Shown in pieces: positions 6,433 to 13,262 of a stretch of 64,000 nucleotides of DNA. Numbering within the stretch: the first letter of the stretch is position 1; each line of letters starts with the position of its first letter. Origin of the DNA: JALHOM01 sp964615775 (GTDB lineage: Bacteria > Patescibacteriota > Saccharimonadia > Saccharimonadales > 2-12-FULL-41-12); NCBI GenBank assembly GCA_964615775.1, contig CAZTQB010000001.1:1-64000 (forward strand). Reading direction: 5' to 3'. Below the pieces are notes generated by a model that did not search any database, had not been told where the DNA came from, and worked only from the letters and a program-made list of their open reading frames with translations. A program made the translations under genes and the position numbers.

Positions 6433-6462
6433 GACAAAGTTTAATCCTAAAGGAGTTTAGAT

Positions 6463-6939
6463 ATGCATTACTTAGTACGATTGATAGTTGAAGCTGATAG
6501 CGCTGAAGAAGCGAATAGTCAGGCAGATTCCGTGATGATGGATCTCATCGAATGGAGAGAGTTTGACTGGTATCACACCGAAGCTGACGATAGCCGGTGG
6601 GAAGGTTGCTGGAAACCGATGCGTCTGAGCACCAAGAAAGCGCAAGCTATGGTACAGGATGCGATGCAAGGTCAACTTGCAGAGTTCAAGCAAACAATAG
6701 CGACTATCCGCATTATGCTAGACAGCTATAGTGACGAGCAGATATTTAACGAGGAGTTCCAGCAAGTGGATGGACACTACCTGTCTCGATATCAGTTCAG
6801 TCGAGCGAGCGGCTACCATGCGAATGCGTGCCAGCTTTTCGGTGAGGGTGGAGATTCCATCACGAGCCAGAAGCAGCTTGAATGGTACTTGAAAGATACC
6901 GCTAGATTATGGGTTGTCCAAGTAGACTGCCATAACTAA
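6463..6939 (+). CDS. 158-residue accessory protein of unknown function
   Basis: AAAGGAG lies seven nucleotides or so before the ATG. The protein opens with a beta-alpha element (MHYLVRLIVEADSAEEANSQAD) like small phage proteins that start with a ferredoxin-like fold. It is rich in W, Y, D and E, with a helical middle (KKAQAMVQDAMQGQLAEFKQ), and has no membrane segment. No family is recognised. It is followed 7 nt after its stop by pseudoknot copy 4. Confidence 0.6.
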   Translation: MHYLVRLIVEADSAEEANSQADSVMMDLIEWREFDWYHTEADDSRWEGCWKPMRLSTKKAQAMVQDAMQGQLAEFKQTIATIRIMLDSYSDEQIFNEEFQQVDGHYLSRYQFSRASGYHANACQLFGEGGDSITSQKQLEWYLKDTARLWVVQVDCHN

Positions 6940-6945
6940 GCAGTA

Positions 6946-6972
6946 CGTCCTGAGCATGACGATAAACGGCTC
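6946..6972 (+). repeat. H-type pseudoknot, copy 4
   Basis: S1: CGTC (6946-6949) with GACG (6958-6961). S2: GAGC (6952-6955) with GCTC (6969-6972). The linker is ATAAAC. A seven-T run follows (6975-6981), so S2 could also help end transcription. Confidence 0.6.
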
Positions 6973-6998
6973 GATTTTTTTAATTTAAGGAGAATGTT

Positions 6999-7304
6999 AT
7001 GAAGATTAGTGAAAATATCCTACGAGAAGAATATAGCTACCGTGGCGGCGGTTGCGAGCTGGACTTGACTGAGTTTGGCTACGAAGATGAGCTTTTGAGT
7101 GCTTACCAGAATTATCTAGGTGGTGGCATGCTTGGCTCGATTGGCAATAGCTGTACTGTCGAGGATTGGCGGCAAGATGAGAAACTCATTAAGCTAGCAC
7201 ATGAGCTGCGAGAATACTATCAGGATCGGATGTATGAGTTCGAGTGTATCGACGAATATAACGAGATAACTGAGGGGCGACCCATCAGCTATCCAGGGCT
7301 GTAA
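6999..7304 (+). CDS. 101-residue acidic accessory protein
   Basis: AAGGAG lies 8 nt before the ATG. The protein is acidic and soluble, with a central YQNYLGGGMLGSIGNSCTVEDW segment flanked by helices (EKLIKLAHELREYYQDRMYEF). Similar small proteins occur in phages and plasmids, but no family name can be given. It is the last gene of the plus-strand accessory set. The stop lies in a hairpin (7295-7312), and pseudoknot copy 5 follows. Confidence 0.6.
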   Translation: MKISENILREEYSYRGGGCELDLTEFGYEDELLSAYQNYLGGGMLGSIGNSCTVEDWRQDEKLIKLAHELREYYQDRMYEFECIDEYNEITEGRPISYPGL

Positions 7305-7312
7305 GCAGCCCT

Positions 7313-7339
7313 CATCCTGAGTAAGATGTAAAACTACTC
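7313..7339 (+). repeat. H-type pseudoknot, copy 5
   Basis: S1: CATC (7313-7316) with GATG (7325-7328). S2: GAGTA (7319-7323) with TACTC (7335-7339). The linker is TAAAAC. Both stems carry paired changes compared with copies 1, 2 and 4. Confidence 0.65.
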
Positions 7340-7709
7340 ATCAGGAACAGGCACACTGGCCGCACCATGCAACATAGCCCTTTGGGCTAGTTGCATCGTC
7401 CGTCCAGCTCAAGCAGCAGATAACGACACGCTCCATACTTACCCCCTCGGACTATCACATGCGTCCCGCAGTGAAGTCCTCGTGTGCAAGAATGAATCAT
7501 GTCCTGGACGTACCTCTGGTACGACATCGGTTAATAATTAAATGGTTAGTCACCATCAAGCACGACGGGCGGCACGTATTCTCCTCTGGAGAAAACGTAC
7601 ACACCCGACGCACTCGCTGGCAACAAAGGCTCGTGATAGATCAAACAAGCGTGACCATGACACGACGCAAGCTTACGCGTCATCGTCACGCTATCCTCAT
7701 ATCCGTAAA
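7340..7709. other. gene-free hairpin array (candidate origin or structured RNA)
   Basis: No convincing gene lies here. Four inverted repeats stand in a row: 7367-7380 with 7384-7396 (13 bp, one bulge, loop TTT); CGTACC/GGTACG at 7509-7523 (loop TCT); 7574-7584 with 7588-7598 (10 bp, loop TCT); and 7649-7661 with 7679-7691 (12 of 13). Three of them share a C-TCT-G or C-TTT-G tip. The stretch separates convergent genes and adjoins the replication-relaxation gene, so oriT or a single-strand origin is possible. Confidence 0.45.
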
Positions 7710-8495
7710 CTAATCGAAAAGCGCAGTCTGTTTTTTCGGGTTAAAGGGGGAAGACCAGATATGTGCGGCTGGTTTGTCGAATGCCGTGAGTGCTGAGGCG
7801 AGTATCGGCAGTTCACCCTCATCCATGCCCATGCCCTCTAGCTTCTTGTTTGTGGTATAGAGAAAGCTGAACTTTGCGGCGCTATCTTTTAAGACAAAAC
7901 ATATATGGGGATAGTTATCACCCTCCCAGCTTTCATCTTCGCTATGCGTGATAATTTCATCGAGGCGCTTGCGGACTATATATGGTGGCTTATCATCGGC
8001 AATGACTACAATAGCCTCTTTACCGTCTGGTGTGCGTATGTAGAGGTCTGGACGGTTTTTGGGGAATTGTCGGAAACGGTTGATCTCGGTCTTTGAGAAC
8101 ACGGCCGAGTCTTTAGGCAGGTATTTGATAATAGCCGTGTAGCATTGTATGAGCTTCATGCTATGACTAACGAAATCATCAGTCATTTCATCATTCTTGT
8201 ACAGGGCATGTACAACAGACTCTTTGACATCCATGAGCTTGCGGACGGCCGTAACGCCGCTTTTATTCAGGTAATAATAGGCAGGCTTTCTATCAATACG
8301 GAACTTCGGCTCATAGACTTTTGCCACTAACTTTTTACTAACTAATTGCTCTAATACTTCATAGACACTGACCCTATGAATACCCATAACATCTGCTAAT
8401 AATCCTGCTGATACAAATCGAAACTTGAATAATAACTTTAAGACACGTTGCTGCTGACCTGTTAGTTTTTGACCTTTTACATCTCCATCCATCAC
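7710..8495 (-). CDS. replication-relaxation family protein
   Basis: 261 residues. A winged helix-turn-helix near residues 10-80 (LTGQQQRVLKLLFKFRFVSAGLLADVMGIHR, then a wing ending YYYLNKSG) is followed by an alpha/beta domain with DDKPPYIVRKRLDEI and a PHICFVLKD strand. This fits the Replic_Relax (PF13814) family found in plasmids and integrative elements of Gram-positive bacteria and Patescibacteria. Family members are implicated in DNA relaxation during plasmid replication or transfer. Two start codons in a row (8495, 8492); AGGAGAGAG lies upstream. Confidence 0.7.
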   Translation of the reverse strand: MMDGDVKGQKLTGQQQRVLKLLFKFRFVSAGLLADVMGIHRVSVYEVLEQLVSKKLVAKVYEPKFRIDRKPAYYYLNKSGVTAVRKLMDVKESVVHALYKNDEMTDDFVSHSMKLIQCYTAIIKYLPKDSAVFSKTEINRFRQFPKNRPDLYIRTPDGKEAIVVIADDKPPYIVRKRLDEIITHSEDESWEGDNYPHICFVLKDSAAKFSFLYTTNKKLEGMGMDEGELPILASALTAFDKPAAHIWSSPFNPKKQTALFD

Positions 8496-8711
8496 TACTT
8501 CTCTCTCCTATACGTAGTATATATAAAGGGAGAGTAAATGTATAGCTTCTGTATCTGTTAGTAAATACCTATTTACCTGCTATGCACAGTAGGTAAATTA
8601 TACATCAAGATATTGGGTAATTAGTATTGCTTTTTATTTTAATTAGTAATACTATTTATATAGAGGTTGTACATTAATAATTCGGCTAGTTACAGGTAAA
8701 AAGGAGGGGGT
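8496..8711. promoter_or_regulatory. divergent regulatory region with inverted repeats
   Basis: The 216-bp gap lies between the divergent replication-relaxation gene and the small genes on the plus strand. It holds an inverted repeat ATTTACCT (8571-8578) with AGGTAAAT (8591-8598), an imperfect CTCTCC/GGGAGAG pair around 8502-8534, a repeated TAATTAGTA and several TATA-type hexamers. This looks like a control region with operators, possibly for the RHH or winged-helix protein encoded beside it. Confidence 0.45.
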
Positions 8712-8864
8712 ATGATTGACAGAGAATTACTCGAAAAAGAAGCAATGGCGGAAGTGTGTGCGTGCTGGTATTACGACCTAGCGGACACGCTTTATGAGAC
8801 ACCAGACAGCGACTTACAGGTTATCGTTAGCCATTCACATAAATGTGAGACTTGTGGCCATTAA
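8712..8864 (+). CDS. 50-residue zinc-ribbon-like microprotein
   Basis: The frame begins at ATG 8712 behind a very strong AAGGAGGGGG site and ends at TAA 8864. The product starts MIDRELLEKEAMAEVCACWY and ends HSHKCETCGH. A CxC pair (16 and 18) and a C-terminal HKCETCGH give enough cysteines and histidines for one zinc site. It is too short for family assignment, but the ribosome site and the motif make it a believable gene in front of the RHH gene. Confidence 0.55.
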   Translation: MIDRELLEKEAMAEVCACWYYDLADTLYETPDSDLQVIVSHSHKCETCGH

Positions 8865-8892
8865 ATAGCATTACATGTTAAAATAAGGACAT

Positions 8893-9096
8893 ATGTCCAG
8901 AAAGATAGTCAGTATGCAAATTCGTGTCACAGACGACCTGCGCGAACGAGCAAAGGTTGTTGCAAAGAAAAATGGGCTTACGTTAAGTGAGCTTATACTT
9001 CAACTGCTGGCAAGCACTGGAGACAAGCAGCTCAAAGAGCTAGCTAAAAAAGAACTCGATGAGCGCCCAAAGCCAGGACGACCCTGGGATAAATAA
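8893..9096 (+). CDS. ribbon-helix-helix DNA-binding protein
   Basis: 67 residues. The N-terminal strand MSRKIVSMQIRVTDDLRERA and two helices (RAKVVAKKNGLTLSELILQLLAS) match the RHH fold of RelB/ParD/MobC-type proteins; the basic tail ends RPKPGRPWDK. Such proteins repress their own operon or help a relaxase at oriT. No toxin-like partner is adjacent, so an auxiliary transfer or regulatory role is more likely than a toxin-antitoxin role. AAGGA precedes the ATG, and a terminator follows (9120-9149). Confidence 0.65.
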   Translation: MSRKIVSMQIRVTDDLRERAKVVAKKNGLTLSELILQLLASTGDKQLKELAKKELDERPKPGRPWDK

Positions 9097-9119
9097 AACT
9101 ATTATCTAGCCGAATTGTT

Positions 9120-9149
9120 AAGACGTACCAGCCTCGGAACGTCTTTTTT
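9120..9149 (+). terminator. intrinsic terminator after the RHH gene
   Basis: Stem AAGACGT (9120-9126) with ACGTCTT (9139-9145), then a T-run to 9149. It separates the RHH gene from the recombinase pair. Confidence 0.7.
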
Positions 9150-9169
9150 AACGTATTACGGAGGGTAAT

Positions 9170-9394
9170 ATGGATCGCAACAGTACAAACAATTCGCAGG
9201 AAGTCGCCGCAGGCTTCTACTCTCCGAGTGAGGAGCAGATTGTATTGCTGCAATCTATATTGCAGAAAGAATCACATGAATCAGTTTCGCTCAAAGAAGC
9301 GCAGGAGGTGGGCATACAGCTCGTGTCACTCTACGAGTGTCTGGCAAGGGATAGGACGCCCCCTATTGGAGTAAGAGGAAATGATGAATCCTGA
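9170..9394 (+). CDS. small recombinase-associated protein
   Basis: 74 residues behind a CGGAGGG ribosome site. The core SEEQIVLLQSILQKESHESVSLKEAQEVGIQLVSLY is a short helical domain of the type found directly in front of recombinase genes in Patescibacterial elements. The function of this pairing is unknown; a regulator or directionality factor is possible but not shown. The gene overlaps the recombinase start by 11-14 nt, which indicates coupled translation. Confidence 0.55.
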   Translation: MDRNSTNNSQEVAAGFYSPSEEQIVLLQSILQKESHESVSLKEAQEVGIQLVSLYECLARDRTPPIGVRGNDES

Positions 9395-10880
9395 TGAAAT
9401 AGGCGTTATTCTCGCTCGTGTCTCAACTAAGGGGCAGGAAGATGAGGGTTATTCGCTTGAGGCTCAGGTTAAAAATCTGAGGATGTATTGTACGAATACG
9501 CGAATCAATCCGATTAAAGTCTTCAAGATTGCTGAGTCCGCATCAAAGACTGAGCAGCGCAAGATATTCAAAGAAGCCATGCAGTTTGTGGAGAAAAAAC
9601 ACGTTAAGAACCTCATTGTCGAAAAGGTAGACCGCCATGTGCGCAATCTGCATGATGCGGTCGAGACGCATGACTGGCTCACTAAAGACGAGACGAGAAA
9701 AGTACACTTCGTTAAAGATGCAATTGTTCTACATAAAAACTCTCGATCTCAAGAGTGGCTTAACTGGGGTATGCGTGTCGTTCTTGCTAAGAACTACATC
9801 GATAACCTACGTGAAGAAGCCATGAAAGGATGGGCCGAAAAACTAGCGCAAGGCTGGATGCCAGCACCACCACCCCCAGGCTATATGACCGTTGTTCGCG
9901 ATGGTAAGCGTATTCACGACTTCAACCCCGAAACCTACAAGTCTATGCAGCGAATTTTTCAGCTCATGCTTGAACCTCAGTACACCATAGAAACGATCCG
10001 TCATAAAATGACAGAGTTTGGGCTGGTGACCGGTAAAGGCAGACCATTCTCCAAGAGCCATGCACATAGAATACTGACAAATCCATTCTACATAGGAACC
10101 ATTCGCTTTAATGGCAACGAATACCCAGGTAAGCAGCCACACCTGATATCCGAAGAGCTGTTTAATGCAGTACAAGCCAAAATCTCACGCAAACGACCTG
10201 CGAAGTATCGCAAGCACAACCCATTACTCAAGGGTGTAATGATCTGTGAACACTGTGGCAAGAACATTACGTGGCAGCTCCAGAAAGGCCGATTGTACGG
10301 CTCATGTCAGCGTAAGTTAGAGGCTTGCAAGAAACAGAGCTTTGTCCGCGAAGATGCCGTCCTAGAGCTTATCCAAGGCAAGCTGGACGAACTTATCTGC
10401 CCATCTCCTGAGGTTATAACGTGGCTGACGACGTTACTGCATCAAGACTTCCAACTGTCAGTCAACAACGTCGAAGAGGCCCAGAAAGCCCTTGACGAGC
10501 GAATTGAGCGTATCAAGCGGATGGATGACATGCTGTATGACGATAAGCTGGCCGGACTTATTTCTGGCGAGCGCTATCAGAGTAAGCATGATTCATTCAT
10601 TAGTGAAATTAATGATCTGCAAAAGCAGAAAGGAGGCATAAGCCAAGAATACGAAACTAAGTACATGAATGGGATATCCGAGATAGAGCTGTCACAGGAC
10701 GCTAAACGGCTATTCGCAGACGAAAATACAAGCAGTGACGACAAACGAATAATTTTAACCAAACTATTCGAGAAGATCAGCCTAAAAGACAATTCCGTAT
10801 CTGTTACGTACACCAAACTGACACAGGCAATAGCTCGAAATAGCGGTTTAAGTAAGGAGATTTTGGGATATGCAAAATAA
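9381..10880 (+). CDS. large serine recombinase (site-specific integrase)
   Basis: About 499 residues. The N-terminal resolvase domain (residues 6-145) has the catalytic serine in ILARVSTKGQEDEGYSLEAQ. The Recombinase domain follows (about 160-280; GWMPAPPPPGYMTV and SKSHAHRILTNPFYIGTIRF), then a zinc ribbon (CEHCGKNITWQ...CQRKLEACKK, about 290-315) and a coiled-coil C-terminus. It catalyses integration and excision of the element. Two ATG codons stand in a row (9381 and 9384); the second is better spaced from AGAGGA. The gene lies at the element's edge, 83 nt from tRNA-Gln. Confidence 0.9.
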   Translation: MMNPDEIGVILARVSTKGQEDEGYSLEAQVKNLRMYCTNTRINPIKVFKIAESASKTEQRKIFKEAMQFVEKKHVKNLIVEKVDRHVRNLHDAVETHDWLTKDETRKVHFVKDAIVLHKNSRSQEWLNWGMRVVLAKNYIDNLREEAMKGWAEKLAQGWMPAPPPPGYMTVVRDGKRIHDFNPETYKSMQRIFQLMLEPQYTIETIRHKMTEFGLVTGKGRPFSKSHAHRILTNPFYIGTIRFNGNEYPGKQPHLISEELFNAVQAKISRKRPAKYRKHNPLLKGVMICEHCGKNITWQLQKGRLYGSCQRKLEACKKQSFVREDAVLELIQGKLDELICPSPEVITWLTTLLHQDFQLSVNNVEEAQKALDERIERIKRMDDMLYDDKLAGLISGERYQSKHDSFISEINDLQKQKGGISQEYETKYMNGISEIELSQDAKRLFADENTSSDDKRIILTKLFEKISLKDNSVSVTYTKLTQAIARNSGLSKEILGYAK

Positions 10881-10896
10881 CGATAACCAAACCAAC

Positions 10897-10921
10897 CAAA
10901 AAGACCCCCATAACAGGGGTC
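10897..10921 (-). terminator. intrinsic terminator of tRNA-Gln
   Basis: On the minus strand, stem GACCCC (10921-10916) with GGGGTC (10908-10903), loop TGTTATG, then five T. It lies about 40 nt downstream of the tRNA and convergent to the recombinase gene. Confidence 0.75.
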
Positions 10922-10962
10922 AAAATGGATTCGAGCATATCTCTCCTGGCTTGTGTTCTATA

Positions 10963-11037
10963 TGGCTGGGAGTGAGGGATTCGAACCCCCGAATGCCAGG
11001 ACCAAAACCTGGTGCCTTACCACTTGGCCAACTCCCA
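10963..11037 (-). tRNA. tRNA-Gln (anticodon TTG), CCA encoded
   Basis: On the minus strand, acceptor arm TGGGAGT pairs with ACTCCCA, the anticodon loop reads TTTTGGT with anticodon TTG, and the T-loop is GGTTCGAATCC. The 3' CCA is in the DNA (10965-10963). Given the gatCAB genes in this window, this tRNA is probably charged with glutamate and amidated. It stands at the border of the mobile element and may be part of its attachment site. Confidence 0.95.
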
Positions 11038-11171
11038 TTGGCAAAAATCATTTTATAATAGCAGGGGCTTTTGGTATTTTGTATTTAAATGACTTTATTG
11101 AAGTATTATACGACATCTTAATTGATGTGTAAAACTACTATAAAACTTTCTTTTACCGTAGCTAAAAAGAA

Positions 11172-11180
11172 TGCTAGACT
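11172..11180 (+). promoter_or_regulatory. extended -10 promoter of the HIT gene (leaderless)
   Basis: TGC followed by TAGACT, ending 6 nt before the ATG at 11187. Confidence 0.55.
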
Positions 11181-11186
11181 AGGGTT

Positions 11187-11591
11187 ATGGAATGCGTATT
11201 TTGCAAAATTGTTTCAGGCGAACTACCAGCTGCCAAAGTCTATGAAGATGAAGAAGTTTTAGCATTTATTGATATTGAGTCAATTCGTCCAGGACATACT
11301 TTGGTAATACCTAAAAAACATTTTGTGTATATGCAAGATATGAGTGATGATTTGTATGCAAAAGTTTCGCTGGTGGCTAAAAATATTGCTTTATCGCAGC
11401 AAAAGGCATATGAGTGCGAAAAGATTGGGCAGATGGTCTCTGGCTGGGATGTTGACCATGCTCATCTACATATTATACCAATGCAGGATCCTAAGGACAT
11501 AACCTCAAAAGTGTTATTAGATGGCCAAGCTCAACACCCAACACCAGAGGAACGCGAAGTAGAAAGTCAAAAAATTATCCGAAATTTATGA
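11187..11591 (+). CDS. HIT family nucleotide hydrolase
   Basis: 134 residues, normal for the family. The catalytic histidine triad is in VDHAHLHIIPM (H91, H93, H95), and an N-terminal CVFC pair (C3, C6) begins a likely zinc site. HIT proteins of this type hydrolyse adenosine 5'-phosphoramidates or dinucleotides in the cytoplasm. It is the first intact chromosomal gene after the tRNA and overlaps the next gene as ATGA (11588-11591). The upstream -10 implies a leaderless start. Confidence 0.85.
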   Translation: MECVFCKIVSGELPAAKVYEDEEVLAFIDIESIRPGHTLVIPKKHFVYMQDMSDDLYAKVSLVAKNIALSQQKAYECEKIGQMVSGWDVDHAHLHIIPMQDPKDITSKVLLDGQAQHPTPEEREVESQKIIRNL

Positions 11592-12241
11592 AAAAAGTTA
11601 TCAATGTAGATAAGCTTGAGATGTTTCATGCTGAAGTGGCTTTGATAATTGCAATATTCTTACAAATGATTGTTTGGTGGGCTTACCACAGTTTTAGTAA
11701 TCTACAGTTTTTTATTATTTTAGGTGAAGTCGCTATGTTGAGTGTGGTAGCTTTTAGCTCTAACATTAAAACTTTCCATAGCCGAAATATTTATAAGATT
11801 GCTGCATTAGTACTACTAATGATTATGAGTGCAGCCAACTTTAGTTCTTTAGTTGTAGTGATAAAATCTTTAATCACTGGTCACTCTGATTTTACTGGCA
11901 TGCAACTTTTGGCTTCGGCTTTAGCAATATTTGCAACAAATATAATTGTTTTTGGCCTTTGGTACTGGGAGATAGACAGTCCTGGTTTGACTCAGCGTCG
12001 TTGGTCTAGTCGTGATAAGGATTTTCAGTTTTCTCAGCAAGATATGGAAAAAGATTTCCCTGATTGGCGTCCAGAATTTATCGACTATATGTACTTGTCT
12101 CTTACTAATGCTATCAACTTTGCACCGGCTGACACCAAGCCGTTGACTCATTCGGCTAAAACGCTTATGGGTACTCAAGCACTAATTTCGGTTTTCACGT
12201 TGGCAGTAGTGATTGCTCGTTCGGTTAGTATCTTGGGTTAA
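11588..12241 (+). CDS. multi-pass membrane protein, channel-like C-terminus
   Basis: 217 residues with four or five hydrophobic segments. The C-terminal stretch YLSLTNAINFAPADTKPLTH followed by a last membrane helix resembles the pore region of bacterial DUF1345-like or ion-channel-like proteins of actinobacteria. A linker with SSRDKDFQFSQQDMEKDFPDW lies between membrane segments. It is translationally coupled to the HIT gene and stands before CorA; an ion-related role is possible but inferred. Confidence 0.6.
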   Translation: MKKVINVDKLEMFHAEVALIIAIFLQMIVWWAYHSFSNLQFFIILGEVAMLSVVAFSSNIKTFHSRNIYKIAALVLLMIMSAANFSSLVVVIKSLITGHSDFTGMQLLASALAIFATNIIVFGLWYWEIDSPGLTQRRWSSRDKDFQFSQQDMEKDFPDWRPEFIDYMYLSLTNAINFAPADTKPLTHSAKTLMGTQALISVFTLAVVIARSVSILG

Positions 12242-12281
12242 AATTCTAGTTTTAAAAACATAAGTATTATAAACTGTTACT

Positions 12282-13208
12282 ATGATTAATTACTTTTATA
12301 GCAATGCCCGTGCAAGGCAGATTACTACGGTCGAAGAAGCCAAAGCCGGTGTTTGGGTGCATGCTACCGAACCATCCGAAGAAGAGTTAAATTTTTTAGC
12401 TAAAAAATTTTCTTTAGAACGTGATTTATTAGATGATGCAATCGATATATATGAGGCTCCACGTGCAGAAATTGATGGCAAAGATGCATATGTTTTTACA
12501 CGATATTGTCACCCAGATGGCAAAGATATTGCTACCGAACCGCTATTGATTATCTATACTTCCGATAACATCATAACTATCATGCGTAAGGATGATTCGG
12601 TGTTAGACCGGATAATAACTGGCGGCTTGGAGGTTTTGACGACCCAACGGACAAAGATTTTTTTGCATATTTTAGAGCAAATTAATCATTCTTATAAAAT
12701 ACAATTACATCAGGTTACTAAACGGATTTTGCAAATTCGCTCGAAACTGCGGCAAAGTGAGATAACTAACTTTGAGTTTGTAAGTTTTATCGAGCTAGAA
12801 GAAGATTTGAACGAGTTTTTGGGTGCTTTGCAGCCTCAGCAAGCGGTATTGCTTAGTCTAAGAACCGGTCGCTATATGCGACTTTACGAGGAGGACAAAG
12901 ATTTGATAGAAGATTTGACGCTCAGTACAACTGAGCTAATAGAAATGACTAAATCACGTCTGCGTACTTTAGTAAATGTACGCCAAGCTTACGATACTAT
13001 CGCCACCAATAACCTAAATAGGATATTTAAACGACTAACATCTATTGGTATTTTCTTAAGTGTGCCGATGGTGGTTGGTGGATTGTGGGGTATGAACGTG
13101 GCAGTGCCTTTCAAGGACAATCCGCATGGTTTTTCTATCGTAACAACTGGAACTGTGATAGCAACTATAATAACAGTCTATTACTTTCACAAGCACAAGT
13201 GGTTATAG
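12282..13208 (+). CDS. corA: CorA-like divalent cation channel
   Basis: 308 residues. A cytoplasmic domain with long helices (about 100-245) precedes two membrane helices at the C-terminus; the first ends with the signature GMN (GGLWGMNVAVPF, near 270), the selectivity motif of CorA magnesium channels. The usual short basic tail after TM2 (HKHKWL) is present. It works as a pentamer in the inner membrane to import Mg2+ (or Co2+/Ni2+). Confidence 0.9.
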   Translation: MINYFYSNARARQITTVEEAKAGVWVHATEPSEEELNFLAKKFSLERDLLDDAIDIYEAPRAEIDGKDAYVFTRYCHPDGKDIATEPLLIIYTSDNIITIMRKDDSVLDRIITGGLEVLTTQRTKIFLHILEQINHSYKIQLHQVTKRILQIRSKLRQSEITNFEFVSFIELEEDLNEFLGALQPQQAVLLSLRTGRYMRLYEEDKDLIEDLTLSTTELIEMTKSRLRTLVNVRQAYDTIATNNLNRIFKRLTSIGIFLSVPMVVGGLWGMNVAVPFKDNPHGFSIVTTGTVIATIITVYYFHKHKWL

Positions 13209-13230
13209 CATAGACTTTATATCAACAATA

Positions 13231-13239
13231 TGATATAAT
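13231..13239 (+). promoter_or_regulatory. extended -10 promoter of typA
   Basis: TGA followed by TATAAT. The start would lie near 13246, giving a 5' UTR of about 17 nt without a Shine-Dalgarno sequence. Confidence 0.55.
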
Positions 13240-13262
13240 CTTATAAGATAATTAATAAAAAT

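Larger units (their letters stand above)
1..10960. mobile_element. integrated mobile element, right-hand part (left end outside window)
   Basis: The stretch holds a large serine recombinase, a replication-relaxation-type protein, an RHH protein, DUF3768 and other plasmid or phage-type small genes, and no housekeeping gene. By eye its bases and codons are more GC-rich than those after 11,187, where conserved chromosomal genes begin. The boundary is the tRNA-Gln gene (10963-11037) that directly follows the recombinase. The left boundary and the attachment core are not visible, so the exact extent is inferred. Confidence 0.7.

Noticed and set aside
5564..7339. Known preQ1-type riboswitch for the five pseudoknots
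   Set aside because: The general shape is similar, but the preQ1 consensus loop bases are absent and five copies after stop codons do not fit one riboswitch per operon.
5564..7339. Integron attC sites behind each gene
   Set aside because: No GTTRRRY core sites and no IntI-type integrase; the fold is a pseudoknot and not a long attC hairpin.
5564..7339. Type III toxin-antitoxin (ToxI-like) RNA repeats
   Set aside because: ToxI repeats are in tandem before one toxin gene; here single copies are spread after five unrelated genes, and no ToxN-like protein is encoded.
7459..7796. Two overlapping open frames on the plus strand in the hairpin array
   Set aside because: No ribosome sites, odd composition (many R, H and T), and they cover several hairpins; the second also runs into the replication-relaxation gene.
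8893..9394. Toxin-antitoxin pair formed by the RHH gene and the next small gene
   Set aside because: The second protein looks like the small helical protein found before recombinases; a terminator separates the two genes, and it has no toxin motif.
10870..11058. Open frame of 62 codons after the recombinase
   Set aside because: It runs straight through the tRNA-Gln gene and its terminator on the other strand and has no ribosome site.
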